Assembly: GCF_001870515.1 (NCBI RefSeq)
Contig: NZ_MDGT01000003.1
Coordinates: 812,842-876,841, forward strand
Length of the DNA: 64,000 bases
Direction of reading: 5' to 3'
Source: Idiomarina sp. MD25a
GTDB taxonomy: Bacteria; Pseudomonadota; Gammaproteobacteria; Enterobacterales; Alteromonadaceae
Shown: positions 54,684 through 62,703 of the stretch, one piece after another
Layout: each line of letters opens with the position of its first letter
Position numbering within the stretch: position 1 is the first letter of the stretch
Translations under genes and position numbers: made by a program
Notes under the pieces: model-generated
Database searches by the model: none
The model's input: only the letters and a program-made list of their open reading frames with translations
What the model was told of the DNA's origin: nothing

Positions 54684-57077
54684 ATGAAAAAATTATTACT
54701 CCCATTGGCGATAGGCAGTGCATTGGCACTTGTCGGCTGTGGTAGCGGTGACAGTGCACCGGTTTCTGAGCAAGAAGTCAGTGTAGCAGCGACACGTGTC
54801 GCTTTTGATCCGTCTAACAGTGTTATCCCTGTACCCAGTAACATCCTACTGAGCGGTACAGTTGACGGCACCTTGAATATTCCAGTTGCAGACCCATCAG
54901 AGATTAGCAACCCACAGGTGGCGTTGAATGGGCTAGATGGCTGGGGTACACACTCAACATTAACTTTCGACTTTTCCTTACCGGTTGACGGAAATGGTGA
55001 CCGCGTGACGGTTACTCCAGCAAGTTTAGAAGCGCAAGGCTCGATTCGTATTTTTGAAACCGTACAAGGCGGCAGCGCTGTATCTGAATCCTGTGCCGCA
55101 GCGAGTCCGGCAGCAGCGTGCGCTGTGGTAGGTGAGCTCGAGCATGGTACTGACTTTACGGTGAAAGCGGTCGATAATAATACCGTGGCTATCGTGCCAT
55201 TACGTCCGCTTAAACCTAAAACAGGGTATATTGTAGCACTGACCAGCAACATCCAAGACTCGTTAGGTCGTGACGTAAAAGCCTCACAAACCTACACTTT
55301 GATGAAACGCAACGCGGATGAAAAACCTGTTTCTGGTGACGCTTCCGCGGTGTCATTACAGCGTCTGATTAATAGTTACGAAGGCGCGTTAGCGCAATTC
55401 GGCGTTGATACGGAAAGTGTTGTTTACACATCAAACTTCACGACTCAGTCGGTCGGCGATGTATTGGGCGTGACCAAGCAGTTATTGGCACAACAAATTG
55501 CTGCGCAAAATCCGCCTGTGCTTGTCGCGCAGGATCAAGGCATCTCGCTTGCGCAATTGCTTCAAGGTCAAGGCATCGAGGATCAACAAACCCTGCAAAT
55601 CGCGGCAGCTGCTCGCGTTTACGGTGGTCAGGTCACTTTACCTTACTATTCACCATTACCGTCACAGGCTAACCCGCAAGCACCGGTTAACGGTCGCTGG
55701 CGTGCGCAGTGTGACAGTCCTGCGTCTATTTTAGGTGCGATTCAGCAAGGCGTGATTGATCCAGCAGGGGCGGGTATTCCTGCCGGTGCCATTGAAGATC
55801 CAAGTTTGCTGTTGCCGCCTAACGCTTGTTTTGATTTCCCAGGTGTTGATGAAGAACGTCACCTGACGAAATTTAACCCAGTGCCAGCGAAGCAAGGCGA
55901 TGTTGATGTACCGGCGTTCGTCACTATTCCTGACCTAGCCGTGGTTAATCAGATTCGTCAGAGTCGCGGTATGGAGACCTTAGACGGCGTGCCTGCCGGT
56001 GGTTGGCCTGTAGTGATTTTCCAACATGGCATTACGGGTGATAAATCTAACGCGGCCGGTATTGCAGGTTCATTGGCAGCGGCGGGTTTTGCCACCGTAG
56101 CAATTGATCACCCAATGCACGGTGACCGTGGTTTTGATTTAAACAATGATGGCACTGATGAAATCAACGCATCGGACAACGTTACGGCGTACATGAATTT
56201 GTCTAACTTGTTAGCAGCGCGTGACAACGTACGTCAGTCGATTGCTGATTTAATGGGGCTTCGTGTCAGCTTGAACTACTTCCAAGCTAATGATGGCGCA
56301 CAAATCAATGGTCAAAAAGTGTTCTTTGTTGGTCATTCGCTAGGTGCTATCGCGGGTGTTGGTTTTACCGGTATCACCAATACACCGTTTGCAGAACAGT
56401 CGCCGCTCAGTGCGCTGAATGGTCAATTTGCTGTGCAAGCGACATCACTTGCGATGCCAGGCGGCAGCGTAGCGAACTTCCTGCTGGCTTCGCCAGCGTT
56501 TGAGAAGACTATTAAGAGCCAATTGCTTTATTCTGGCAGTGAAGAGTTTGCAGCTGCGGTGAACGCTCAAGCAGAACAGGCGGGTATTGTGCCTGGTGGC
56601 GAAGGGTTCGATGAGCTACTGACTCAGGTTTATGACGGTTTTATCGCGCAAGCACCTGAAGCGCAACTAGCTCAAATCAACGCGACTTTTGAGCAGTTTG
56701 CTTTTGCAGCGCAATCAGTTCTGGATTCAGCGGATCCGGTCAACTATGCGTCAGCAGTCGTTGCTAATGATTCACCCATTCATCTCATTGAAGCAGTGGG
56801 TGATACGGTGATTCCGAATGCGGTTGAAGGCAAACCGCTTGCAGGTACTGAGCCGCTTATTCGTTTGATGGGCTTGCCGAGCGTATCAGCGACCGTCACC
56901 TCAGAAGATGGTGAGCCGGTGTCAGGCGCAGTGCGTTTCCCAGAAGCCGACCATGGCTCGATCGTGAGTCCTGCTGCTTCGCCTGCTTCAACGCAAGAAA
57001 TGCAAATGCAAATCTTTAGTTGGTTTGGTTCGGGTATGTTGCAATTACCAGTGACTAATGAAGAAGTGGTACAGTAA
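54684..57077 (+). CDS. VolA/Pla-1/cef-family surface lipase
   Basis: A 797-residue lipoprotein lipase (lipobox LVGC-G). The N-terminal beta-domain (about 35-260; AFDPSNSVIPVPSNILL, STLTFDFSLPV, PLKPKTGYIVALT) is the bacterial virulence-lipase N-domain. The alpha/beta-hydrolase domain follows with HGITGDKSN (about 453, oxyanion region) and the nucleophile Ser552 in GHSLG. A late EADHGS His completes the triad. VolA homologues release fatty acids from lysophospholipids at the cell surface. A good terminator follows. Confidence 0.9.
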   Translation: MKKLLLPLAIGSALALVGCGSGDSAPVSEQEVSVAATRVAFDPSNSVIPVPSNILLSGTVDGTLNIPVADPSEISNPQVALNGLDGWGTHSTLTFDFSLPVDGNGDRVTVTPASLEAQGSIRIFETVQGGSAVSESCAAASPAAACAVVGELEHGTDFTVKAVDNNTVAIVPLRPLKPKTGYIVALTSNIQDSLGRDVKASQTYTLMKRNADEKPVSGDASAVSLQRLINSYEGALAQFGVDTESVVYTSNFTTQSVGDVLGVTKQLLAQQIAAQNPPVLVAQDQGISLAQLLQGQGIEDQQTLQIAAAARVYGGQVTLPYYSPLPSQANPQAPVNGRWRAQCDSPASILGAIQQGVIDPAGAGIPAGAIEDPSLLLPPNACFDFPGVDEERHLTKFNPVPAKQGDVDVPAFVTIPDLAVVNQIRQSRGMETLDGVPAGGWPVVIFQHGITGDKSNAAGIAGSLAAAGFATVAIDHPMHGDRGFDLNNDGTDEINASDNVTAYMNLSNLLAARDNVRQSIADLMGLRVSLNYFQANDGAQINGQKVFFVGHSLGAIAGVGFTGITNTPFAEQSPLSALNGQFAVQATSLAMPGGSVANFLLASPAFEKTIKSQLLYSGSEEFAAAVNAQAEQAGIVPGGEGFDELLTQVYDGFIAQAPEAQLAQINATFEQFAFAAQSVLDSADPVNYASAVVANDSPIHLIEAVGDTVIPNAVEGKPLAGTEPLIRLMGLPSVSATVTSEDGEPVSGAVRFPEADHGSIVSPAASPASTQEMQMQIFSWFGSGMLQLPVTNEEVVQ

Positions 57078-57127
57078 GCCACTGATTGGTGACTGACTAA
57101 ACTGAACGCAGCCATTTGCGTATAATA

Positions 57128-57153
57128 AAGGCCAGCAGATTTGCTGGCCTTTT
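57128..57153 (+). terminator. Rho-independent terminator after the lipase gene
   Basis: AAGGCCAGCA-GATT-TGCTGGCCTT followed by TTGTTTT, 50 bases after the stop and 21 bases before the sohB start. Confidence 0.88.
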
Positions 57154-57174
57154 GTTTTGGATATAGGAGAAGGT

Positions 57175-58170
57175 ATGGAGTTTCTTGCCGATATTGGTGG
57201 CTTTATAATAAAAGCAGCTGTCATTGTATTAGCGTTAGTTATCGTGTTGGGTGTAGTGGCACAGACTGCGCAGAAGCAAAAGCGAGGTAAAGGTGAGTTA
57301 GATGTAACTGACTTATCAAAAGAATTGAATGAGATGCGCGACCATTTGCGCATTGAGCTACTTGACGGCAAGGCACAGAAGAAGGCGCAAAAGGCACTTA
57401 AAAAGGCGCGTAAAGGTGAGCGTAGCCCAGAATCAAAACTTTTTGTGATTGATTTTAAAGGCTCGGTGGATGCTAAGGAAGTTGACAGCCTCAAGCGTGA
57501 AGTGAATGCCATTGTTAGCATGGCTACCGATCAAGATGAAGTCCTAGTCCGTCTAGAAAGTGGCGGCGGTGTGGTTCACGGTTATGGGTTGGGTGCTGCA
57601 CAATTACAACGACTCATTGACCATGGCTTAAAAGTCACCATCGCGGTTGATAAAGTGGCTGCAAGCGGTGGCTATATGATGGCCTGTGTTGGCAACAAAA
57701 TCTTATCGGCCCCTTTTGCGTTTATTGGTTCGATTGGCGTCGTTGCACAACTGCCCAACGTCAATAAATGGTTGAAGAATCACGATATTGATATTGAGCA
57801 GATCACCGCAGGTGAATATAAACGGACATTGACCGTGTTAGGTGAAAACACGGATGAAGGTCGACGTAAGTTTAAGCAAGATTTGGAAGCTATTCATCGT
57901 CAGTTTAAAGAGCATGTCGCTCAGCATCGTGCTGACTTAGACATCGAGAAAGTGGCTACCGGCGAAGTATGGACAGGAACTGAAGCGCTTGAGTTAGGGC
58001 TTGTTGATGAAATTGTGACCAGTGATGCATGGTTGTTGAAGCAACTGGATGCACACCGCATTTTAAAAGTCGAATATAGTATTAAAAAGCCGCTTAGCGA
58101 ACGTTTTGCAAAAGGCGCCGCGACGTTAGTGAATACTTTAAAATCTTCGTTTACGCGTAGCGACGTGTAG
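57175..58170 (+). CDS. sohB: SohB inner-membrane serine protease
   Basis: A signal-peptide-peptidase-A-family protease of 331 residues from the ATG at 57175 (GGAGAAGGT directly upstream; a TTG 18 bases earlier is less likely). An N-terminal helix (about 7-28) anchors it. A charged, coiled region follows (about 40-85). The catalytic dyad is Ser164 (AASGGYMMAC) and Lys216 (GEYKRTLT). A typical SohB C-terminal WTGTEALELGLVDEI is seen. Confidence 0.94.
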   Translation: MEFLADIGGFIIKAAVIVLALVIVLGVVAQTAQKQKRGKGELDVTDLSKELNEMRDHLRIELLDGKAQKKAQKALKKARKGERSPESKLFVIDFKGSVDAKEVDSLKREVNAIVSMATDQDEVLVRLESGGGVVHGYGLGAAQLQRLIDHGLKVTIAVDKVAASGGYMMACVGNKILSAPFAFIGSIGVVAQLPNVNKWLKNHDIDIEQITAGEYKRTLTVLGENTDEGRRKFKQDLEAIHRQFKEHVAQHRADLDIEKVATGEVWTGTEALELGLVDEIVTSDAWLLKQLDAHRILKVEYSIKKPLSERFAKGAATLVNTLKSSFTRSDV

Positions 58171-58176
58171 CTGCTC

Positions 58177-58211
58177 GGTAGTTGCCATGCATTCAGCGCA
58201 AGGCAACTACC
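58177..58211. other. Inverted repeat after sohB
   Basis: GGTAGTTGCC at 58177-58186 pairs perfectly with GGCAACTACC at 58202-58211 around 15 bases. No T-tract follows at once. The GTAG ends recall the REP family, but the stem sequence differs. It may act as a transcript-end stem. Confidence 0.45.
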
Positions 58212-58278
58212 CCTTAATTAGCTTTTCTGCTAGGCTATGGCGGTTTTTTTAGTCCGATAGACAACAAAAAGGACGCTT

Positions 58279-59562
58279 ATGAGCGATAAGAAAAAATTAA
58301 GTCTGACGACCCGAATTGTCATCGGTATGGTGGCAGGTATCGTGCTGGGTATGGCGTTACGCTACTTTGCGGGTGATTCGGCATGGGTCGATAGTTATTT
58401 GACCAATGGTTTGTTCAATGTCATTGGTCAAATATTTATCACATCGTTGAAGATGTTAGTTGTTCCGCTGGTGTTGGTTTCTTTGGTAGTGGGTACGTGC
58501 TCATTAAGCGATCCAAGTAAACTCGGTCGTTTAGGTGGAAAAGCTGTCGGTATGTATTTAATTACCACAGCGATTGCGATCTCAATTGCTATTTTCTCGG
58601 CGATTTTGATTCAACCCGGTAGTGGTGTCGAACGTGCAAGTGACGCGACTTTTGAGCCTTCTGAGGCACCATCGTTGTCGCAGGTGATTATTGATCTATT
58701 CCCGGATAACCCAATCACCGCGATGGCGGAAGGTAATATGCTGCAGATTATCGTGTTTGCCTTATTACTGGGTATCGCGATGGCATTGGTAGGCAAGCCT
58801 GGGGAGCGCATCAAGGGACTGTTTGAGGACTTTAATGAAGTCATCATGAAGCTAGTGGTGATTTTGATGAGCATTGCGCCTTATGGTGTTTTCGCTTTGA
58901 TGGCTAAGCTCTTCACCGAAACCGGACTGGGCATGATATCCAGTCTGGCGAAGTACTTCTTCTTAGTGCTCATCGTGCTACTGATTCATGGGTTTATTAT
59001 TCATCCATTCTTATTAGGCTTGCTGGCGCGTGTTAAACCGGGCATCTTTATTCGCAAAATGCGTGATGCACAACTCTTTGGTTTTAGCACTGCTAGTAGC
59101 AATGCAACCATGCCGATTACGCTTGAAACCGTGACTAAGCGTTTAGGCGTCAGTAACTCTGTCGGCTCGTTTACCGTGCCGCTTGGGGCAACCATTAACA
59201 TGGATGGTACTGCCATCATGCAGGGGGTGGCGACGGTATTCATCGCCCAAGTGTATGGTCTTGACCTGTCGGTCGCTGATTATCTGATGGTGATTTTGAC
59301 CGCAACACTCGCATCGGTGGGTACGGCAGGTGTGCCGGGCGTTGGCTTAATCATGCTCGCGATGGTTCTACAGCAGGTGGGTCTACCTGTTGAAGGTATT
59401 GGTTTAATCATCGGTGTTGACCGCTTACTGGATATGACCCGTACTGCGGTCAATGTGACAGGGGATGCCATGGTCAGCTGCGTTGTTGCCAAGTCGGAAG
59501 GCGACTTCGACGAAGAAGTCTTCTACGACAAAGAAGCCGGCAAGAAACTGGAAGAACTGTAG
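58279..59562 (+). CDS. Dicarboxylate/amino acid:cation symporter (GltP/DctA family)
   Basis: A DAACS-family symporter of 427 residues with eight helices and two re-entrant loops. Signature residues are SSNATMPITLETV (about 275, HP1 serine-rich), NMDGTAIMQG (about 310) and VPGVGLIMLAMVL (HP2), plus DRLLDMTRTAVNVTGD (about 375, substrate Asp/Arg region). It takes up glutamate, aspartate or C4-dicarboxylates with Na+ or H+. The TAG stop at 59560-59562 is part of a REP head. Confidence 0.92.
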   Translation: MSDKKKLSLTTRIVIGMVAGIVLGMALRYFAGDSAWVDSYLTNGLFNVIGQIFITSLKMLVVPLVLVSLVVGTCSLSDPSKLGRLGGKAVGMYLITTAIAISIAIFSAILIQPGSGVERASDATFEPSEAPSLSQVIIDLFPDNPITAMAEGNMLQIIVFALLLGIAMALVGKPGERIKGLFEDFNEVIMKLVVILMSIAPYGVFALMAKLFTETGLGMISSLAKYFFLVLIVLLIHGFIIHPFLLGLLARVKPGIFIRKMRDAQLFGFSTASSNATMPITLETVTKRLGVSNSVGSFTVPLGATINMDGTAIMQGVATVFIAQVYGLDLSVADYLMVILTATLASVGTAGVPGVGLIMLAMVLQQVGLPVEGIGLIIGVDRLLDMTRTAVNVTGDAMVSCVVAKSEGDFDEEVFYDKEAGKKLEEL

Positions 59563-59581
59563 GTCGCGCCTTAGGCGCGAC
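59559..59581 (+). repeat. Single REP, copy 5, overlapping the symporter stop codon
   Basis: GTAG-GTCGCGCC-TTA-GGCGCGAC hairpin. Its GTAG head includes the TAG stop of the symporter gene. It has the same stem type as the inverse units at 22.9-26.6 kb but is 33 kb away, so the family is dispersed. Confidence 0.85.
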
Positions 59582-59602
59582 AACCCGTTTCATTTAAATC
59601 GA

Positions 59603-60376
59603 TTAAACGGGCATTCCACTATGAAACTTAAAGTCGCCATCCGGCGACTTTATTAATTCCGCCTCAATATTTGCGAAGAAAGCAATTCGCTCACTGATAT
59701 CCTCATCGGCAATTTGCTGCGCCAAGGTTAAATAATCTTGGTAATGACGTGCTTCAGAGCGTAACAAAGAGATATAAAAATCGGTCAGTGGTTGAGGTAG
59801 GTGAGGTGCAAGTGCGGCAAAGCGCTCGCATGAACGTGCCTCGATATAAGCACCACAAATTAACTTGTCGATCAGTGCGGCAGGTTCGTAAGTACGCACG
59901 TGACTGAGCAGTCCACGCGCATAACGGCTTGAGGTGATTTTGTCATACTCAATATTCATTGAGTGCGCGATTTCAAGAACTTGATAAAAGTGATGTAACT
60001 CCTCTTTTATCAACAGCACCATTTTATCAATCAACTCTTCGCTATAGGGTTTGTTAGCTTTTGGCACCATACGCTTATTGAGCTTGTTATGGTCAGCCAG
60101 TGCTTGCCAGTCACCCACAAGGCGGTAGGTGTAGTCCTCATAAGGCTTTAGCCATGCCAACAACGCCTGGCCACTGGCTTCATCGACCGCGTAACGGCGG
60201 ATTAATAGCATAGCGCTTTGGGCGGCTTTAAGCTCACATACCATGTGATCACGCAGAAGCACCGGCAGTTGCTCAGGTTCTTTGGCCTTGTCGATCCATG
60301 CTTGAGGTGTGGAGCACGGTAGAAAGTCGTTAATTGGTTCGAGCAACTCGGCTATATCGGAACTCATGTGTGGCAT
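59603..60376 (-). CDS. miaE: tRNA-(ms2io6A)-hydroxylase MiaE
   Basis: A diiron enzyme that hydroxylates ms2i6A37 of tRNAs reading U-initial codons, 257 residues. The ferritin-like ligands are spread over MVCELKAAQS (about 47), KEELHHFYQV (about 125), EARSCERFAAL (about 178) and RSEARHYQDY (about 210). The C-terminus SPDGDFKFHSG is typical. The start at 60376 has no strong ribosome site; an in-frame ATG nine bases on is as good. Confidence 0.93.
   Translation of the reverse strand: MPHMSSDIAELLEPINDFLPCSTPQAWIDKAKEPEQLPVLLRDHMVCELKAAQSAMLLIRRYAVDEASGQALLAWLKPYEDYTYRLVGDWQALADHNKLNKRMVPKANKPYSEELIDKMVLLIKEELHHFYQVLEIAHSMNIEYDKITSSRYARGLLSHVRTYEPAALIDKLICGAYIEARSCERFAALAPHLPQPLTDFYISLLRSEARHYQDYLTLAQQIADEDISERIAFFANIEAELIKSPDGDFKFHSGMPV
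59630..59651. terminator. Hairpin inside the 3' end of miaE, possible symporter terminator
   Basis: AAAGTCGCC-ATCC-GGCGACTTT, nine perfect pairs, followed on the plus strand by ATTAATT. It lies within the last 17 codons of miaE and 68 bases after the symporter stop. It can end the symporter transcript. Confidence 0.5.
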
Positions 60377-60501
60377 GTTGATGACTATACTTCGTTTCTA
60401 AATAAAGGGATATTTTACGTGCTTACAGGGGAAACGAAAACCTCAACTTGAGCTGGATCGATTTTTGTTAAAAAAACGTATTAAAAAATATCAGTGCGAT
60501 C

Positions 60502-60530
60502 TTGACAGTATGAGAAATGTTCTTGATATT
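60502..60530 (+). promoter_or_regulatory. Predicted sigma-70 promoter for the Yip1 gene
   Basis: A perfect -35 TTGACA (60502-60507) is separated by 17 bases from GATATT (60525-60530). It gives a leader of about 155 bases to the Yip1 gene, containing two copies of AATAACAAC (60603-60611, 60617-60625). The rest of 60377-60691 holds no gene. Confidence 0.5.
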
Positions 60531-60691
60531 AGTGTAAAGCGTTGAATTTTTAGCCATATCAAGCGTCTAACTATTTAGCTCAACAATAAAAGGTTAGGCA
60601 ATAATAACAACGCAACAATAACAACAAGGTATGGTGCGTTTTTTCGATGCAAGTTTCGAGGCACAGCGCCTTAACACAAGGGGAAGCGATT

Positions 60692-61291
60692 ATGTTACTT
60701 AATCATATTTGGGGTTTGTATGCTCACCCAATGGAAGAATGGAAAACAATTGATGCACGCCATGAGAGCTTTAGCCACTCATTCACGCATTTATTGTTCG
60801 TTGCGCTACTACCTTGCTTAGCCGCTTACTACTCATCGGTTCACGTGGGGTGGAGTATTGGTGCGCGCGAGTCGATATCACTGACTCAAGGCAGCGGGAT
60901 TATGCTTGCGGTTGCTATGTATGTTGGCATTCTTGCCGCCGCGTTTGCGTTAGCTTATCTAGTATTTTGGATGGCGAAAACTTTTGGTGCCGATCCGACC
61001 TTTACACAGTCACTCGAGCTCGCGGCATACACGGCGACCCCAGTTATCATGTCGGGCATTAGTGCGCTGTATCCGGAGCTGTGGTTCGTATCACTGGTAT
61101 TTTTAGCCGGTGTGGGTTATTCGGTGTATTTGCTGTACGCAGGTATTCCAGTACTCATGCATATTCCTGAGGAGCGGGGCTTCTTATACGCCAGCTCGGT
61201 AGTCACTGCAGGTTTGATCTTGATGGTGATTTTGATGGTCGCTACAGCGATATTATGGACTAACGGTTTTGGTCCGCGTTTCATGTCTTAA
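60692..61291 (+). CDS. Yip1-family inner-membrane protein
   Basis: A 199-residue integral membrane protein of the Yip1 family. The N-terminal GLYAHPMEEWKTIDARHESF is the conserved cytosolic stretch. Five hydrophobic segments follow (LLFVALLPCLAAYYSS; IMLAVAMYVGILAAAFALAYLVFWM; ELAAYTATPVIMSGISAL; FVSLVFLAGVGYSVYLLYAG; VVTAGLILMVILMVATAILW). The ATG at 60692 follows AGGGGAAG, so I prefer it to an ATG 45 bases upstream. Bacterial function is unknown. Confidence 0.87.
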   Translation: MLLNHIWGLYAHPMEEWKTIDARHESFSHSFTHLLFVALLPCLAAYYSSVHVGWSIGARESISLTQGSGIMLAVAMYVGILAAAFALAYLVFWMAKTFGADPTFTQSLELAAYTATPVIMSGISALYPELWFVSLVFLAGVGYSVYLLYAGIPVLMHIPEERGFLYASSVVTAGLILMVILMVATAILWTNGFGPRFMS

Positions 61292-61322
61292 TGGTCATGA
61301 TAAAATTACCACCAAACAACAA

Positions 61323-61347
61323 AAAAGAGCCTTCGGGCTCTTTTTTT
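61323..61347. terminator. Terminator between the Yip1 gene and lpxH
   Basis: AAAAGAGCC-TTC-GGGCTCTTTT with T-runs on the plus strand. It can serve both convergent genes; its end overlaps the last bases of lpxH. Confidence 0.92.
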
Positions 61348-62065
61348 ATGTCATATAGATACCGACGTAGCTCGTTTGTTGCTGAATTTTTTGTGCGTCG
61401 TACCAGTCGCCTAAAACAATACGTTTAGCAGGGCGTTCGGGCGCGAGTTCAAAACAGTGTATTGCCGCGCGGTGTGTATGACCGTGGATAAGTTGTTGAA
61501 CTTGGTGATTATTCATCGCCTTAACGACAGCAGTGTGCTGAGCATCCATCTGCTGCAAACGTTGATGCGACAGTTCTCGTTGGGTCCCCGAGTTGGCACG
61601 CAGTTTCTTGGCAATACCCATGCGGGTTTTGAGCGGTAAGCGTGCAAGTAAAAAGCGAGTGATAGGGTGTTGAATGACAGCGCGGTAGCGCAAGTAATCA
61701 TGGTCCGCCGTACAGAGCGTATCACCGTGCATTAATAGCGTGCGTACACCATTGAGTTCGATAACTGTTTCATCTTTGAGCAGCGTCAGTCCCACTTCCC
61801 GTGCGAATTTTTTACCCAGCATAAAATCGCGGTTGCCGGGCATAAAATACACTTGCACGCCGTGGTCTACCAATTGCTTGAGTAACGACTTAATGTGCAC
61901 AGCAAACTCACTGGGGTCGTCGTCACCTAACCAAGCCTCAAACAGATCACCGAGGATATAGAGTTTATCTAAACAGACATTGCGCTCACAAAAAGCCTCG
62001 AACGCCGCGGTGATATCCGGGCGTTCAGGGCTCAAGTGAAGGTCAGCAATAAACGCTGTGGTCAT
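61346..62065 (-). CDS. lpxH: UDP-2,3-diacylglucosamine diphosphatase LpxH
   Basis: The fourth step of lipid A synthesis: hydrolysis of UDP-2,3-diacylglucosamine to lipid X, at the inner face of the membrane. The calcineurin-like metal motifs are all present: [13 protein letters not shown] (Asp and His), [26 protein letters not shown] and IHGHTHRA. The 239-residue length matches E. coli LpxH (240). It overlaps ppiB by four bases (ATGA). Confidence 0.96.
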   Translation of the reverse strand: MTTAFIADLHLSPERPDITAAFEAFCERNVCLDKLYILGDLFEAWLGDDDPSEFAVHIKSLLKQLVDHGVQVYFMPGNRDFMLGKKFAREVGLTLLKDETVIELNGVRTLLMHGDTLCTADHDYLRYRAVIQHPITRFLLARLPLKTRMGIAKKLRANSGTQRELSHQRLQQMDAQHTAVVKAMNNHQVQQLIHGHTHRAAIHCFELAPERPAKRIVLGDWYDAQKIQQQTSYVGIYMT

Positions 62066-62565
62066 GCGTCCTCTTGGACGGTAACGCTTGTGATAACGAC
62101 GTCTTCAACTGGAACGTCGGCGTGGAAGCCGGCCGTTGATGTTTTAACGCCTTTGATATTGTTGACTACGTCCATGCCGTCAACCACTTCAGCAAATACA
62201 CAATAACCAAAGCCGTTGGGTGTTTCGTTTTGGAAATTAAGGAAGTGGTTGTCGTTCACATTGATAAAGAACTGTGACGAGGCTGAATGTGGATCGGGGG
62301 TGCGTGCCATAGCGACTGTACCAGTCAGGTTCGGCTTTGCTGTTTTGGCTTCGTTTTCGATAGTGCCTCGAGTGTCTTTTTGCGACATGCCGGGCTCAAA
62401 ACCGCCACCTTGTACCATGAAGTTATCGATTACACGGTGAAATAGCGTGTTTTCATAAAAACCGTCGCGTGCATACTGAAGAAAGTTTTCGACCGTTTTA
62501 GGTGCGGTCTCAGTGTGCATGGCTAAGGTGATGTCACCATAATTGGTATGTAAAACAACCTGCAT
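62062..62565 (-). CDS. ppiB: Peptidyl-prolyl cis-trans isomerase B (cytosolic cyclophilin)
   Basis: A cyclophilin of 167 residues without a signal peptide, so cytosolic. Catalytic motifs are [19 protein letters not shown] (Arg and Phe of the active site) and [28 protein letters not shown] follows. It is the first gene of the ppiB-lpxH pair and divergent from cysS, a common gammaproteobacterial arrangement. Confidence 0.96.
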   Translation of the reverse strand: MQVVLHTNYGDITLAMHTETAPKTVENFLQYARDGFYENTLFHRVIDNFMVQGGGFEPGMSQKDTRGTIENEAKTAKPNLTGTVAMARTPDPHSASSQFFINVNDNHFLNFQNETPNGFGYCVFAEVVDGMDVVNNIKGVKTSTAGFHADVPVEDVVITSVTVQEDA

Positions 62566-62703
62566 TTTGGGTTCCTTAATACTACGACTAATCGGTCGCT
62601 AGTGTACCAGAGCCGACCGTTCAGTGGTATCATTAGTGGTTGAATCATAAAAACTGAATCGGTTTGTTCGTTTTGTCGATTAAAGCCAAATTACGGAGAT
62701 ACT

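Noticed and set aside
54602..55252. 216-codon antisense frame over the start of the lipase gene
   Set aside because: It is a shadow of the lipase N-domain; it has no ribosome site and no recognisable motif.
57045..57521. 158-codon minus-strand frame over the sohB start
   Set aside because: It is antisense to the lipase end, the terminator and the sohB anchor, and reads through the terminator hairpin.
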